64,000 nt of DNA from Thunnus maccoyii (GCF_910596095.1 NC_056552.1:7607111-7671110), one strand, 5' to 3'; shown: positions 11,296 to 24,413, counted from the stretch's first letter. The notes: generated by a model not told the origin, from the letters alone. Program-made: numbers and translations.

Positions 11296-12145
11296 CATCA
11301 CAGTAGTAGATCATCACAAAAAATGCCTTTATTAGTGATGTGTAAAAATGAAAGGCCCAATTCTGTAAAAAAAAAAAAAAAAAAAAAAAAAGTCTGATTT
11401 GATAAGATAAATTGTGTGTAATACTTGGTAAGAATTACCCAAATATTTCTGCCAAGTTCAGCAACTTTAATCAAACAAGCACATAAAACAGTTTAATATT
11501 TTAACTAAAATAGTTAAATATAGGAGTTAGGGCTGTGATTAAGCATTATTTTATAATATTGTTAAATGTTTTTGTGATTCATTGATTAGTTGTTTAGTCT
11601 GTAAGAAAATAGAAAGGACTGACTATAACATGAGCCATGATTTTAGAGATAGCCTAGAGTCCAAAGTACCCCAGTGTAACCCCACTTGCTGTAAGACCTT
11701 TTTTTACTAGCCACCAAAAAAGCCTGTTAAATTTTCTTTTTCCATATTTTCTAATTTAACTGTTACAAAACATTTTCAGCAAATTTTATCTCCATTCACG
11801 ATTGCCTTCTCCTTCTGGTGGTGAAATACAACATCTTGTTCTTTAATTCATGTTTTTTCCCCTAAAAAGTCAAATTTAAAAAGAATATATGATTGTAACA
11901 GTCCCACTAATAAGTATAAGTATTAATTAATCAGTCATAATAATTATTTTAATTTTACAATCAATTGATGTAATTTTATAATTACTGTCAGTGTTACTTT
12001 AGAATGCAAACTCCTCAGGTTGTTAACCAAACTTTTCTGAACCAAAGGACCAACCAAGGACATGACTGAGTCCTCAATGGCAGCGACACCCCTGCTCACA
12101 AGTTCCCAGAGTTCATGGAGACACAGTGCTTGTTTTCCAGTCCAA
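11296..12145. other. non-genic DNA with poly(A) tract and MITE fragments
   Basis: A run of 25 A lies at 11367-11391. A fragment like the head of family A (TTAGGGCTGTGATTAAGCAT) is at about 11527-11625. I see no coding exon. The larger open frames here do not resemble any protein. Confidence 0.45.
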
Positions 12146-12335
12146 AGTCCAAAACCCAAAGATATTCAATTTACAGTGATATAATACACAGATAACAATT
12201 AAATACTAACATTTGAGAGACTGGAATCAGAGAATGGTTGGTATTTTTGCTTGAAAAAATCATTTAAACAATTAATTAAAATATTTAGTACATTTTCTAT
12301 CAATCGACTACTCAGTTAATCATTTCAGCAATAAT
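12146..12335 (+). repeat. family A MITE, 3' half
   Basis: It contains CCAAAACCCAAAGATATTCA, ACATTTGAGAGACTGGAATC and AATCGACTACTCAGTTAATC, all in the same order as in the complete copies. It may be the second half of the fragment at about 11527, split by an insertion. Confidence 0.55.
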
Positions 12336-12957
12336 GTTAAATAATCAAAAAGTCTAAAGAAACATTAAAAAGCCTGCACACTTATCTTTGTCAGTAAGGC
12401 CATTTCCTAAAAATGATTGCAGTTTAGTGCAATAGCTAGTCGTAGAAATGAAAGTTGTTCAAATTACACAACAAAAGCAGGAATGAAGAAGAGGAGGAAG
12501 CTTTCCATCAGGTGTTCAGTGACCCACCAGGCATTCATAATGTTCAGGAGCATACCAACGCTGCTGTTAATCCACAGTGACGTTTCTCAGGTTAATCTTT
12601 AGTAGATGAGACTAACCCAGATCCTGAAAATGGCTTATAAGGTGAGTCCTGCTGAAGGTTTAGTTAAGGATCAGTAGCTTGTCATGTCTCAGATGAAAAG
12701 TCAGTTGGAGGTGATTAGCACAGAGTGGTGAAACTAGTTTCACAGGACATGAATATTGTATAAAACTTTATAAAGTTTGAACAGATAAACCACCTCAGTT
12801 ACACTGAAATTCTGGATATATTCAACATAGCATCTTGATCATTTTGTCAGGCCATTTTCTTAAAAAAAACACCTCAGAATGCATACAAATACACACCATC
12901 CTTCACTTATCTATATCAATTTATGCCTTGCAGGGTCACACTAAACAGATTGCCAAT

Positions 12958-13200
12958 CTATCAATAATAACAATAATAATAATAATCTTTATTTATGGCA
13001 CTTTTCACAGCCCATGTTACAAAGTGCTTCACACTGGGCACCAAATTAAAACAGCAAAATCATAAAACATTCAATTTTATGATACAACAGATAAAACTGA
13101 TTCCACTGATGTAAAATAAAAGGCAATTTAAAAGAAATAAAAGACAGTTCAAAGAAAAAAGTAAAAGCTCAAGTGAGATCAGGAGAGGCTGTGTGATAAA
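12958..13200. repeat. degenerate interspersed retroelement next to (AAT)n
   Basis: An (AAT)n microsatellite at about 12961-12985 is followed by CTTTATTTATGGCACTTTTC and CAAAGTGCTTCACACTGGGC. This arrangement is shared by many fish LINE2/SINE-type 3' ends as I remember them. Class assignment is tentative. Confidence 0.4.
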
Positions 13201-13799
13201 AAGTATTGGGCTCACACATACAGTATATAAACAAGAGGAGAACATACAAACTCCTTCCTTGTTGCTTTTATGATGCAATATTGCTGAGGAAGCGTATACA
13301 GTATGCAGTTTGAATAATTTATTCACAAAAACATCGGCTGTAGCCTGCTGTGTGTCCACAGAGAGTTAATTAGAATGACGTTGGTAGAGCACCTGATTGG
13401 ATAGATGGCGAGATTAAAGTTTATAATCAAATCAGTGATGAAGACTTGAACTCCTTTCTTTTGGCACAAAGCCTAGTGCTCAATGAACCCTACTACCACA
13501 TATGTAAATCTTTATTATATTCTTTTTCACTGAATTAACACATTAAAGCCCAAAGTACCAGTGTAAAAATGTTAATATATGGGTTAGATGAAGTTACACA
13601 TTTTATAATACATGTGTTTTGGTTTCTGTGCCACAGTTCGCAGTAAGAGTTTAATATCCTTCATCAACACTTCTATCGGTTCTATTTCAGTGTCTCACTT
13701 TCACATCTATGTTGTCTGCAGATCTGTAAGGATCCGTGTTCTCAACCCTTCCTCCTTCCTGTTCAGGGGTTATGGCTCCTGATTGTTTAATCTCATCAC

Positions 13800-14001
13800 G
13801 GGGGATTGGTGACATCAGGTCCAATCCTGTGCCGACCTCCCCCAAAAGCCAGGAGCAGGGATCAGCTGGGGATGAAGAGCAGTGGGACAGCACAGATCAG
13901 TCAGTGTGAGGAAGTGACCGGACTAGAAGAAGACGTACAGTTGATGAGCTCTTAGGAGCCAACACATTTCTTTGTTTGTTGGGGATCCCACCATTCAACA
14001 G
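13800..14001 (+). promoter_or_regulatory. gngt2: gngt2 promoter region and 5' UTR exon
   Basis: A donor CAACAG/GTAAGA at 14001/14002 ends an upstream exon that carries no ORF of its own and would join the acceptor at 14195. The start of transcription is not visible; it probably lies between about 13830 and 13930. An inverted pair GGATTGG (13803-13809) and CCAATCC (13821-13827) sits just upstream. It could be CCAAT-type or K50-homeodomain (OTX/CRX-like) sites; this is inference. Confidence 0.45.
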
Positions 14002-14200
14002 GTAAGAGATTAATGCTTCATACATTTATCTTCGCTGGATTTACATTTATTTTTGGGTAAAAGGTATTTTTGAAATTGAAAGATCTGAAGAAAAATAGGA
14101 GTATGAAAATAGGAGCACTTTGAGAGTACACTTTTAGGCATTTGTTGTGACATTTGAATGTATTTTGAAACAAGCATCTCAATCTGTTCTTACAGCCAGG

Positions 14201-14651
14201 ATGGCTCGGGATATGTCAGATAAGGAAATCCTGAAAATGGAACTTGATCAATTGAAGAAGGAAGTAAGCACAGCTAGGACACCGGTAAGTAAATAATGTC
14301 TCTTTTTTTAAAATTGAATTTCATATTTCCTTGCCATTAATTGTGAAAAATCACTACTCTACTATAAGCTTCTACTGGAAGCTTCTTCCATTTAAAACAA
14401 TGTGAAAAAAAATATTTGGAGTGAATTTATAGCATGCAAGTTTTTATCTTTATGCCTCTGACAAACAACACGATTAATGTTGTAAAACTCACAATTGTTT
14501 TCATCTTTCCTCTGAACAACAGGTGGGTGCAAACTGTGCAGAAACTATTTCTTTTGTGGAGGAAAGGGCACCAAATGATCCGCTGATTAAGGGCGTTCCA
14601 GATGACAAGAACCCCTACAAGGGAGACAAGGGAGGCTGTATAGTAACATAG
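14201..14651 (+). CDS. gngt2: G-protein gamma subunit, cone transducin type (GNGT2)
   Basis: Coding exons 14201-14284 and 14523-14651 join in phase 0 and give 70 residues, the normal size. The protein starts MARDMSDKEILKMELDQLKK, has the Asp-Pro-Leu and DDKNPYK motifs of the family and ends GGCIVT. The last four residues are a CAAX box: the cysteine is prenylated (expected farnesyl) and the protein is membrane-anchored with Gbeta. The family role is the gamma subunit of transducin in cone outer segments. The short N-terminus lacks the longer GNGT1-type leader, which favours GNGT2. An ATTAAA at 14850-14855 is a likely poly(A) signal. The gene is followed 2.2 kb downstream by the retinol saturase gene in the same orientation. 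Confidence 0.9.
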
Positions 14652-16779
14652 CACATGGACATCCAGGGAAAAGTCACGTTATTTTTTATGAGATCTGGTT
14701 ATTCCTGTAGAATTCATGTGGATAAACATGTACAATAGTAAGAAAACTAAAAGCTGTAACGGTATACCCCACCAGGAGAAAGACCCTTCTCCATCACTGG
14801 ATTACTGTATGTACCTGTTGATATAACAATGTTTATTTGTCAATTTGTAATTAAATGCAAATAGCTGTACAAAGCTTTGACCTTGCATGACTTTTGTGAT
14901 TCTTGATATACATTAGCATATACAGCACTCTTATTGCACTCATCTCATGTTATCTTATTGGTTAATATTAAATATGGTTGACTTACGTATTGTTTGGTTC
15001 CAAAATCTCTGACAAATCAACATGACGTTTACGTGTGTGACTGTGTGTTAGTGTAGAAAGCAGGGCAAAGTCACAGGAGCTGTGCACCAACTGCTTAGTC
15101 TAATTCATAATAGGATTTCTTTGCTGCAGCACGGTCGTTCACACAGGCCTGTTGACACAGAGCTGCTTCCTGTATCAAAGTCTTTAAGCTTATTCCCGCG
15201 GCCTCATCCCGGCTTCCATTTCAAGCTCTCCATCCAATTAGTGTCATTTTCAATTCGGCAACAACTAATTGGCTGCATTTGCAACACAACTATCAGTATG
15301 AATGTATGTTTTGTAAGTGCAGTTTGTAAAAATGTGCTGCACTAAACCTTTTTCAGTCCAGTGAATTTAGGCAACTTTGCACATCTTAATCTGTGCAAGA
15401 AAATAGTGACCTACTTATGTTTACTTATCATCTAAAGGGACTTAGTGATATATGAATATTTCACTTTAAAGTTAAAGCTTGGCTTGACGAAGAGGCCAAA
15501 ACAAATTGTGCACCCCTAAAGTTTGAGGTCCCTGATTATCTTCTTATAAAATTATTGATAAGACTATGAATTATGATAATAACACTGGTCATGTAAACTG
15601 AGTTATTGATCCATTAAAGCATATAATTGCTTATAAGATAATTGAGGAGGAGAAAACCAGTAACAGTAAATTATATCACTAAATATAACCTGAACCAACA
15701 ATCTACATTTAGTTATATTTTTCGATACATTGAGTGTTATATGTGATGTATTAAAATTAAAAAATGACTTTTTAAATTTGAAAAAAAGAAAATTGGTCTA
15801 TGATTTCACGTTATCTCTGCTTTAAGATTAAATCTGTAGCTAAAAGTCAACTGAATCAATGTATAACTTGAGAACAAAGTCCGTGCATGGACCACATGAA
15901 ACGACAGTGCAGCAAAAAAAACTATGTTATCATATATCACATGACCTTGGATTTATGTTTATTATCCTCCTTCAGAAGAAATAAGTTGTTGATGTAGTTG
16001 ATGGTTACTTTTAGTGTTATCCAAGTGGTGTGCATTGTGAAATGTCTGGATTTCATGTGTCTTTGAAGAAGTCTGGGCGTAAATTCTTCCCTATTTGGCA
16101 TTGCTAACTCTGTCCTTATTGGACCTGAAAAGCTGAAAGTCAGTGATATCACTCTGCTGCACTGTTGTAAAGACATAAAACTGCACGCTGTATGTATAAA
16201 GTTTAGGATGACTTGTCCATAGTGTGTTCTTTATCTTAATTGCCTTATCAGATAAGAGCAATTGTGGATACATCTAATCTATTTCCTATATGCTCATACT
16301 ACATACAGGAGACAAACAAAATATGTTGCAACCTTCAGATTATGACATGAAGTGTTTTAATTGTGTGAATTCTAAACATCTAAAAGGAACAATTTGTTTA
16401 CTTTAAGAAAACTGACTTTTGAATATGCTGCTGATTTGTTATGCAGTTTAAAGAAAAGTGAAATATGAAAATCCAAGGAGGGATAAATCCATTTTATGAT
16501 ATAAAATCCATCAGTTACAACATCAGATCATTGAAAAAAGAAAAGTGATGAAAATTTAAAGTGCCCTCTCATTTTCCTGTGGGGCTTTTGTCGGTGCACT
16601 AAATCAGTGCTCAGCAATTAATTTGCCATTATTTGGCGTAATACATTATTGTGATCTGTGCACTGTCATCATAAGAAAAAATGGGTCTTTCACCACTTTA
16701 TCTTTATTGCTTGTCATAACACGAATAGTATTACATATGAAACTCCTGCCCTTCTTCTCCAGACCTTTGGCACTCTGCC
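14652..16779. other. intergenic, gngt2 to retinol saturase gene
   Basis: No coding exon is seen. Bases 15050-15330 are less AT-rich than their surroundings and include an inverted homeodomain-type pair, CCAATTAG (15234-15241) and CTAATTGG (15265-15272). The remainder is AT-rich without clear repeats. Confidence 0.45.
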
Positions 16780-16787
16780 TATAAAAG
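16780..16787 (+). promoter_or_regulatory. retsat: TATA box of retinol saturase gene
   Basis: TATAAAAG lies 114 bases upstream of the ATG, followed by a short GC-richer stretch. It would place the transcription start at about 16810 and give a 5' UTR of about 80 bases. There is no sign of a 5' UTR intron. Confidence 0.7.
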
Positions 16788-16893
16788 GACCCTTTTGAGG
16801 GGAGCTAAGTTCAGAAGAAACTTGTCACTGCTGTTGTGAAACTCTGCTACAGACAACACTGAACCCACTCACAGTGACTCGATCGTCTCCACA

Positions 16894-19800
16894 ATGTGGC
16901 TCTTGATTTTCTTAGTGTGGTTTGTTATATGGGCAGGGGGTACGTACTGGTATCTGTTTGGGAAACGGAGCCCTTTCTCACTGGAGTCAGTGAGACCCCC
17001 TGGACCTCGTGAGTATGATCAGAAGAAGCGGGACAAAGTCATCAAGCAAGGTAAAGTCACTGCAGTTGTGTTGAAGGAGTCATGATTATCAAAATGCTTG
17101 AATGCAACATCATAGTGAGACAATGTGATGCAATATTTTGATAAAGAAGTTTATTTACTGGTAAATACACAATTTAACAAGAGACAATACATTTAATAAT
17201 TATGTTACATGAATATGTTATGATATGAAATAACAGTCAACTGAAAACAGCTCTAATACTCATCCTCCCAATCTGAATGCACACTTAAAAATGACATTAA
17301 AGTACCAAAGTGCTGGCTATGGATGTGGACTATCCTAATTTTAAGTTCAGTATAATAGTTTGCTAGTCTGTCTGAAGATTAGCATTAAATATACACCATA
17401 TTACAGTTATAAGTTTGCAAATTTTGTGATAATTAAGACATTTTACTCACATTTTCTTCTGTACTAAAAGTCTCCACTGACACCGAATCAAATGAGTGTA
17501 GTTATAATTACCCAAGCTAATGGTAAACTAGCTAAATTTAGCTAATGAGTATTTAAAGGCAAAAGTACAGGATAAACAAAAAACAGGATACTGTGTATAA
17601 AATGTATAATTAATGTTTTGAATGTTAAATCTTTTTAAAAATGCCTTTGAGTTTTAGTGTTCTTTTAATCCAATTATCTTATCTTATTTTATTTTATTTT
17701 TTAATTAAAAAAATCATATATAGGCTATTGCTTTGTCTTTCTTTTATCATGTATTGTAATATAAATATTGTAATGTGCTATATAAATAAACTTTACTCAA
17801 TTTCAAGGTGTCAGAAAGTAATCCTCTCTCAGTTTACCTTTCTTTGATAAAATACAAAGTATTATAGTTCTTACAACTAGTGATCCTTGCTAACAATATA
17901 GTTTTATCTAAATTATCTGTTTGCCGTGTCATAAATTAGCAATTGTACAATAATTGCTTTTCATGTGTGTTTTATCTTAATTAGATTATGACCAACATAT
18001 TATGTTAGCAGTCTAATCTGCTGTTTATTGCCGACAGGAGAACACAGATACAGGAATTAGTTCAGCAGCCACATATTTACGACAGGAGAAGTGTGCACTG
18101 CAACCTTCAGACTGTATTATATAACCAAACATTATGAAACACATTTTAATGTCTCAGATTCTGCACTTGCTCAGGATAATGTTTACAATGCATCTGTATT
18201 AAAACTGTCTGGACACATTTACCTCATTAACATCAGTTCTGTATTTGTTATATAATTGTTTCTGTTCAGGTTTCAGTGTTGACAAGGTGCCCGAGAACCT
18301 GGATGTCATTGTCATCGGTAGTGGTATTGGCGGGCTGACAGCTGGAGCCACACTGGCCAAAGCAGGGAAGAAAGTCCTGGTTCTGGAGCAACACGACCAG
18401 GCAGGAGGCTGCTGCCACACTTACATAGAGAAAGGCTTTGAGTTTGATGTTGGTAAGAGAAGTTGTGTTATAGCTTCCAATGGGGCATTCAATGCAAGAC
18501 TGTTTATGAAAAAAAAGGAATGATTTGAAGATTTAAATTGAGTTTTCACTTGTCACTATATGGCAGATATTGGAGCCACAAAATCCACAAAAATGTGCTG
18601 TTACCTCAGCTGACAGGGGGATAGGGATAGGGATATTCCTTATATTATACTTTATTTAATCGTTTCTGATGACAGGGAAGTTGGGGCTTGTTAAAAAGAG
18701 TTAGAGATTTTTTCAAGGCAGGAAATTAAAAGTATTAAAGATAAAGACACTTTGGCTTCATCACTCAGCTGAGGTGTCTGCTGCTTGCAAACTGAGCCGC
18801 ACTGAGGATTATCTAGCTAATTAGAGGTTTCCAGATCACTAAAAACTGCCCTTGATTTAGTTAGTCTGAAAGCTGGATGGATATTTAAACTAAATTTACA
18901 ACATTTTAATGGCTGCACAATACATTTTTGTTCCTATATGCATAAGCAGTATGACATCCTATAAAATGTGGAACAACACACAAGGGTATTTAAAATAGAT
19001 GTGGTGAGGACTCTTTATCTTGGCTGTTATAACCTTTGAGAAAAAAAGTACTTCAAAATCTACAAAAATAACCATTTCCTCTCTCTCTCCTCCAGGGCTT
19101 CACTACATCGGTCAGCTCCATGAAAACAGTCTGTTGCGTATCGCCTTCGACCAGATCTCTGAGGGCCAGCTGGAGTTCCAGAGGCTGAATCAACATTTTG
19201 ACACCATTCAGATTGGCCAGGGCGATGAGAAACGAGAGTACACCATCTTCTCTGGGAAAACTGAAATGAAAGCCCACCTGTTGAAGCAATTCCCTGATGA
19301 CACGGAGGCCATCGAGACGTTCTTCAAACTCATGAAGGTACAGTTAGCTAGTGGACACATATTTCAATCAGTCATCTATCCAAAAAAAAACAACGTATGA
19401 ACTTCTAATCCCTTCCAAACTTCCTCCGTTTTCCATCAGATCTCAGCTAAGAAGACCCACTACCTGGCAACTCTAAAGCTGATCCCACAGTGGGTGTCGT
19501 TATTCTTGTTGAAGTCAGGCATCGCAGACCTCGTCTCCCCAGTTTTCAAACTCTCTGGCACATGCGCAACAGACTTGGTGAACACCCTGACCAGCAACAA
19601 GGATCTCCATGTCATCTTTTCTTATCTCTTCTATGGTGGGTCTTTAAAAACCTCAACCTGAAGTAAAGAGCAGTCAGAAGGTTTTAGGACAGTGACACAT
19701 TTTGTGATGTGTTGGCTCTAGCACACTGGATTTGAAACAAAAAGAATGACTATGATGTTAAACTGCTGACTCTTAGCTTTAATTTGAGATAAAAACTGTA

Positions 19801-22800
19801 GTAACTACTGTATATCCTTTGCATACAGTTCCCTCATTTTCAGGGGACAAGTAACCAGAATAGAGCTGCAATTAACGATTATTTTAATTATTGATAAGTC
19901 TGTAATTATTTTCTTGATTAATCGATTAGTTGTTTGGCCCATAAAATGTCAGAAAATTGAGAAAAATGTCAATCACTGTCTCCCAGAGCCCAGGACTAAA
20001 GAAACCAGAAAACATTCACATTTGAGAGGCTGGAATCAGAGAATTTGGAGAATTTTCCTCTTAAAGAATTACGATTAACTATCAGAATAGTTGGCAATTG
20101 AATTAATTGGCAACTAACTTATTAATAGTTGCAGCTCTAAACCAAGCTTAAATAAGTTCCTCATATTAGGTTGAATGTTATTTGTAGTCCATTACAGGTT
20201 GAAATCTTGGCCTTGGATCGGATTATGATTGAGATCATTGTCCTGAGACTGTTCTAAAAGTGGACAATGTACAGTATAAAAAGTGTTACTAGTCCTACAA
20301 TGTTCACTTAACATGGACGTGAACACCCTAAAATCTAAGCTCAAACTCTTCCACTTAATCTCATAGTTACCATTTCAGAGCCAAGACAATGAAAAACATC
20401 ACTGTCCTAAAAACCTCTGAGTTCAGTTTCTTCATTCTTCACCACGGCTTTGTTATAAATGTTGCAAGAGACACACAATTCATATTCTCCTTAGTTATAA
20501 CATTTGGGAACATTAATCTGATATTTTACTGATTATAAGCTCTGACGTAAATCTGATATTTCAATATGTAATTGTATGAGCAGACTTGTTATTGATGGAT
20601 GGAATAAAATGAGATTATGATTAAAAGAAAGAATTGAATGCAAGTAAATATTAAGCCCTTATTCTGTATATGTTTAGGCGTGCCACCGAAGGACTCCAGT
20701 ATTCTGATCAACGCCCTCCTGGTTCATCACTACAAACGAGGTGCCTACTACCCTAAAGGCGGTGCCAGTGAGATCGCCTTCCACATCATCCGTACCATCC
20801 AGAAATATGGAGGAAACTGTCTGGTCAGAGCTCCTGTCTCCCAGATCCTGGTCAATGACAAGGGAGCAGCTTATGGTGAGGAGCGAATCCAAGTCACCTG
20901 TTAAAGAGATGATACTCTCCAGGTAACATTGCACCGAAGATGAGACAGACTGAACTGACGTCTCCATCTTTTGTGTCATGTGACAGGTGTGAAAGTGAGG
21001 AAGGGTCAGGAGGAAGTGGAGGTTCATGCACCTGTGGTCGTCTCAAACTGTGGCATCTTCACCACTTTCCAGAAACTTCTTCCTCCTGAGATTCAAGTAA
21101 AGCCAGGTGAGCAACAGGACAGATTTTGAAGTAAAGCCATGACACTAGTAAAGAACTTTTGAGGTTATTCTAAACTTCCCAATGTTACAGATATTCAGGG
21201 AAGACTGGACATGATGAAACACGGCAGAGGATCATTCTTGGTCTTCTCTGGCTTTGATGGAACTCAAGAGGAGTTGGGCCTCGAGTCCACCAACTTCTGG
21301 CTGTTCAAAAACAACGATATGGACAAATCGTAAGTGTGCAGAGCACTACTGAACACTGAGTAGAGAGGTGGCATTTAGTAACCACAAGGAGGCGCTGTTG
21401 TATAAGAAGTAGAGATACAATAAACTTCAAAATAAAAATAAAAAATCAAAAATATTCCCTTGATGCAGGCCTGCTCCCAGGAACATTTACACATTCATTA
21501 TTTTTCTCACGAGTCAACTTTTATTCCATCCACATCTGTAACTGAATATTTTTGACCATATTTTGATATTTTTGAACCATATTTTTATGTGACATATACC
21601 AAGTTAGAGTTCCCAGTTTGTCCTCTAGATGGAGAAGAGCATCAGTCTGGTTTCAACTGCAGGATTTAAATACCATTACTTGTGGTTTGTTTTCATTAGT
21701 TCATCTTACTTTTTTTCTTTTTTTTTTAGGATGGAGGACTTCTTTGCATTGAGCAAAGAGGAAGCACCAGATAACATTCCCATGATGTTCATCACAATGC
21801 CATCTTCCAAAGACCCAGAGGCCAAACTAAGACACCCTGGTACAAACCAACACACTGCTTCTTCTACTGTTACCAATAATAGTGGTGGTAGGAAGTGATG
21901 CTCTGAAGAAAGGATGTGCTAACATGAAAGATGTGCCTAAAATGAATATTATCATGTTTTAAAGATGTACAGCCACTATAGAATTATAATATCTTTGTGT
22001 GTTTAGATAAGATCTCACTGAAAACACCAGATAAGATCACACCTAAGTGTCCATGCATGCTCAGTAGGTGTGACTGATGTTTTGTTTCATGTTGACAGGA
22101 AAATCTTGCATGACAATACTGACGATGGTGAAGTATGAATGGTTTGAGGAATGGAAGGACACCACCGTCCGCAAAAGGGGTGATGAATACTACAACTACA
22201 AAATGAGATTCGCCAAAAACCTCTTTGACTGGGCCTGCACTTTATTCCCTAAAATCAAAGACAAGGTACAAGTGCAGTCATTCTCTTTCACATATTATAT
22301 GTTGTATGTTTTTTGTCTGTGCTTGTACAATATTTAATTTGTCATTATTGTTTTGTTACAGTAGGTTGCCCGTGGCTTTTAAGACATTAAAACATCTGTA
22401 TGAATTGTTTTCTAGCTGGTTTTCCAGGACGTGGCGACTCCACTGACCAACATGCACTACCTGGGTGCGCAGCGTGGCGCCATGTACTCCGCTGAGCACA
22501 ACCTGGATCGTTTTGACGCTGAGGCCGTGGCAAGGAACAGGTGCAACACCCCTGTCAAAAACCTCTACCTCTCAGGTATGAACAATTTTACAAACAAGTT
22601 TTAATGTTAAAAACACTTTTGCACATTCAGTCCTTTGTGTTTTGTGATTGAGTGAAAATGTCTGAACAAATCCTCAGATTGATTGAAATGTGAAAATTCT
22701 CCGCAGTGTAGTTTTTTTTCATGCTGAACTAGCCAGTTTTTGCTGGATTTGTTCAGTGGTACAGTTAAAACACTTTACTGTAAGACTAGGTAACAAAGAT

Positions 22801-23095
22801 AAACGAGTTTTAATATCTCTCAAAGGTTGAAACATTATCTAAAAGGAAAAACAGACAAGGATTTGAATCCAGGCCACAGGCAGCCTTGTTTCATCCAGTA
22901 AGTTGTATCTGTCTGTCTGTTTCAGGCCAAGATGTGTTCAGTTGTGGAATTGCAGGTGCTCTACACGGTGGACTCCTCTGCGCCTCTACGGTGTTAGATC
23001 ACATCGTCTACATTGACTTGCTCTTCCTTAAGAAGAAGCTCAAGAGGAGGAAAGCCAGAGAGCTGGCCCAGCTGGCTAAGAAGAAACTACAGTGA
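16894..23095 (+). CDS. retsat: all-trans-retinol 13,14-reductase (retinol saturase), 11 exons, complete
   Basis: Exons: 16894-17050, 18270-18452, 19096-19337, 19440-19635, 20678-20875, 20987-21106, 21191-21329, 21730-21839, 22099-22265, 22416-22575, 22926-23095. All borders are GT-AG, phases agree, and the product is 613 residues (human RETSAT is about 610). The N-terminus is a membrane anchor ([20 protein letters not shown]). Exon 2 holds the dinucleotide-binding motif [12 protein letters not shown] followed by [17 protein letters not shown]. The last exon has the FAD-side motif [16 protein letters not shown]. The end KKLQ fits a dilysine ER-retrieval signal. Family knowledge: an ER membrane flavoprotein that saturates the 13,14 bond of all-trans-retinol. 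Fish carry more than one RETSAT-type gene and human RETSAT is not on 17q, so this may be a paralogue rather than the direct orthologue. No frame damage is seen. Confidence 0.92.
19861..20139 (+). mobile_element. hAT-like MITE (family A) in retsat intron 4
   Basis: The element begins TAGAGCTGCAA and ends TTGCAGCTCTA, an 11-bp perfect terminal inverted repeat. Flanking octamers AACCAGAA and AACCAAGC share their first five bases, a weak 8-bp target-site duplication. It has no coding capacity. Confidence 0.75.
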
Positions 23096-24370
23096 GAGCG
23101 CTCTCTACTTCCCCTAAAGGACAAAAGTAAAACTGCACAAACCTGGACCCTTGATTGTTCTGATAAATCCAATAGTGCCTTTTTCTGACAGTTCAGACAG
23201 GAATTGATTTAATATTCTGTTTATACTAAAAGGAAAATATTTAAAGCATTTTCTGACTGGATATCAATCTAGCAGATTCAAATCTGAAAACTTCACAAAT
23301 AGTTGATGTGAATGTCTTTTCAAGAAGTGATGAGAGGTTTTTTTTTGTCACACCATCCACAGTCAGGTTTGTCAATTAACTTAAGCATGGCTAAGTGCGA
23401 GAACTTTGACTCTAAAATAATCCAGAATAATCTTTGTGTGTGCCTGGTGCATCCTTAAGTCTGTTAATCTATCCTATATATATAATATATAATAACTCAT
23501 AATAACTCATAACTCTCATAAAAAGTCAGTATTTTTTCATATTTAATCACACTTAGCTACCTGTAAGTTTTGATTACTAATTAGTTACCTTTAGAGCTTC
23601 CACATGTTCTCACTTTGTTTGCTTTTGAGGTTGTTGCCTATGCTGGTCAATGATCTACCAGGGACATAGAGATGATTTTGGATCGTTATAATTCAATTGG
23701 GAGGCCACACAATGAGGCATGCAGCTTCTCAATAACATTTTTAAAATTGCAATACTGCAGTCATTGCATTTAATTGGCCGGGGGGTGTAAATGGTTTTGT
23801 TGGGTTTTGCGGCTGCAGGAACATTTCGATTCTTCTCAGTATTTGCAAAGTTTCACAGGTTTGCCGTTAATCATGAGAAGAAAAGAACTTTATTTTATTG
23901 TCTTATTTATGTCCTATGTAAAATGCTTAATTCTTTTGATTTATATTCTGACCTTCAAGTGTATTGGGGGAACAATTTTACTGTGTTATATTGGTTTCAA
24001 GTAATGTTATCTCATATATTGCATTATAAAACTAAGAAAAATCAAAAATGCTCGATCACTAGTACAATTGTATGTACAATACCAACTGCCTTGATTTATA
24101 AAGATTTTGTAATGCCTGTTTTTGTGATAGACTATATGTACAGATTTTTTTCCTAATGTAGAGTATATCTTTTTACTTCAAAGCTTAGTCATTTTTGCAA
24201 TGCACATAATGCACACGTATCTGTATTTTTGTCATATATGCTCAATAAACTTGATAAAACAAGTCAATCCAATCCCACATTTTCAGCGTGCAAAAACTGA
24301 CAAAGATCTATATGGACACTGGATATGTTATAAAAAGATATCATCGTTAGCTTTGGATTGTCCCTCTTTG
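23096..24370 (+). other. retsat 3' flank, possible long 3' UTR
   Basis: There is no AATAAA close to the stop; the first clear one is at 24244-24249. The true 3' end of the saturase gene is therefore unresolved. Open frames at 23774-24156 do not resemble proteins. Confidence 0.35.
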
Positions 24371-24413
24371 AACAATGACTACATTGGCAGATTACGCCAA
24401 TGTAGTCATTGTT
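24371..24413. repeat. perfect 18-bp inverted repeat with 7-nt loop
   Basis: The left arm AACAATGACTACATTGGC (24371-24388) and the right arm GCCAATGTAGTCATTGTT (24396-24413) are exact complements around AGATTAC. Pairing does not extend well beyond the arms. Confidence 0.9.
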
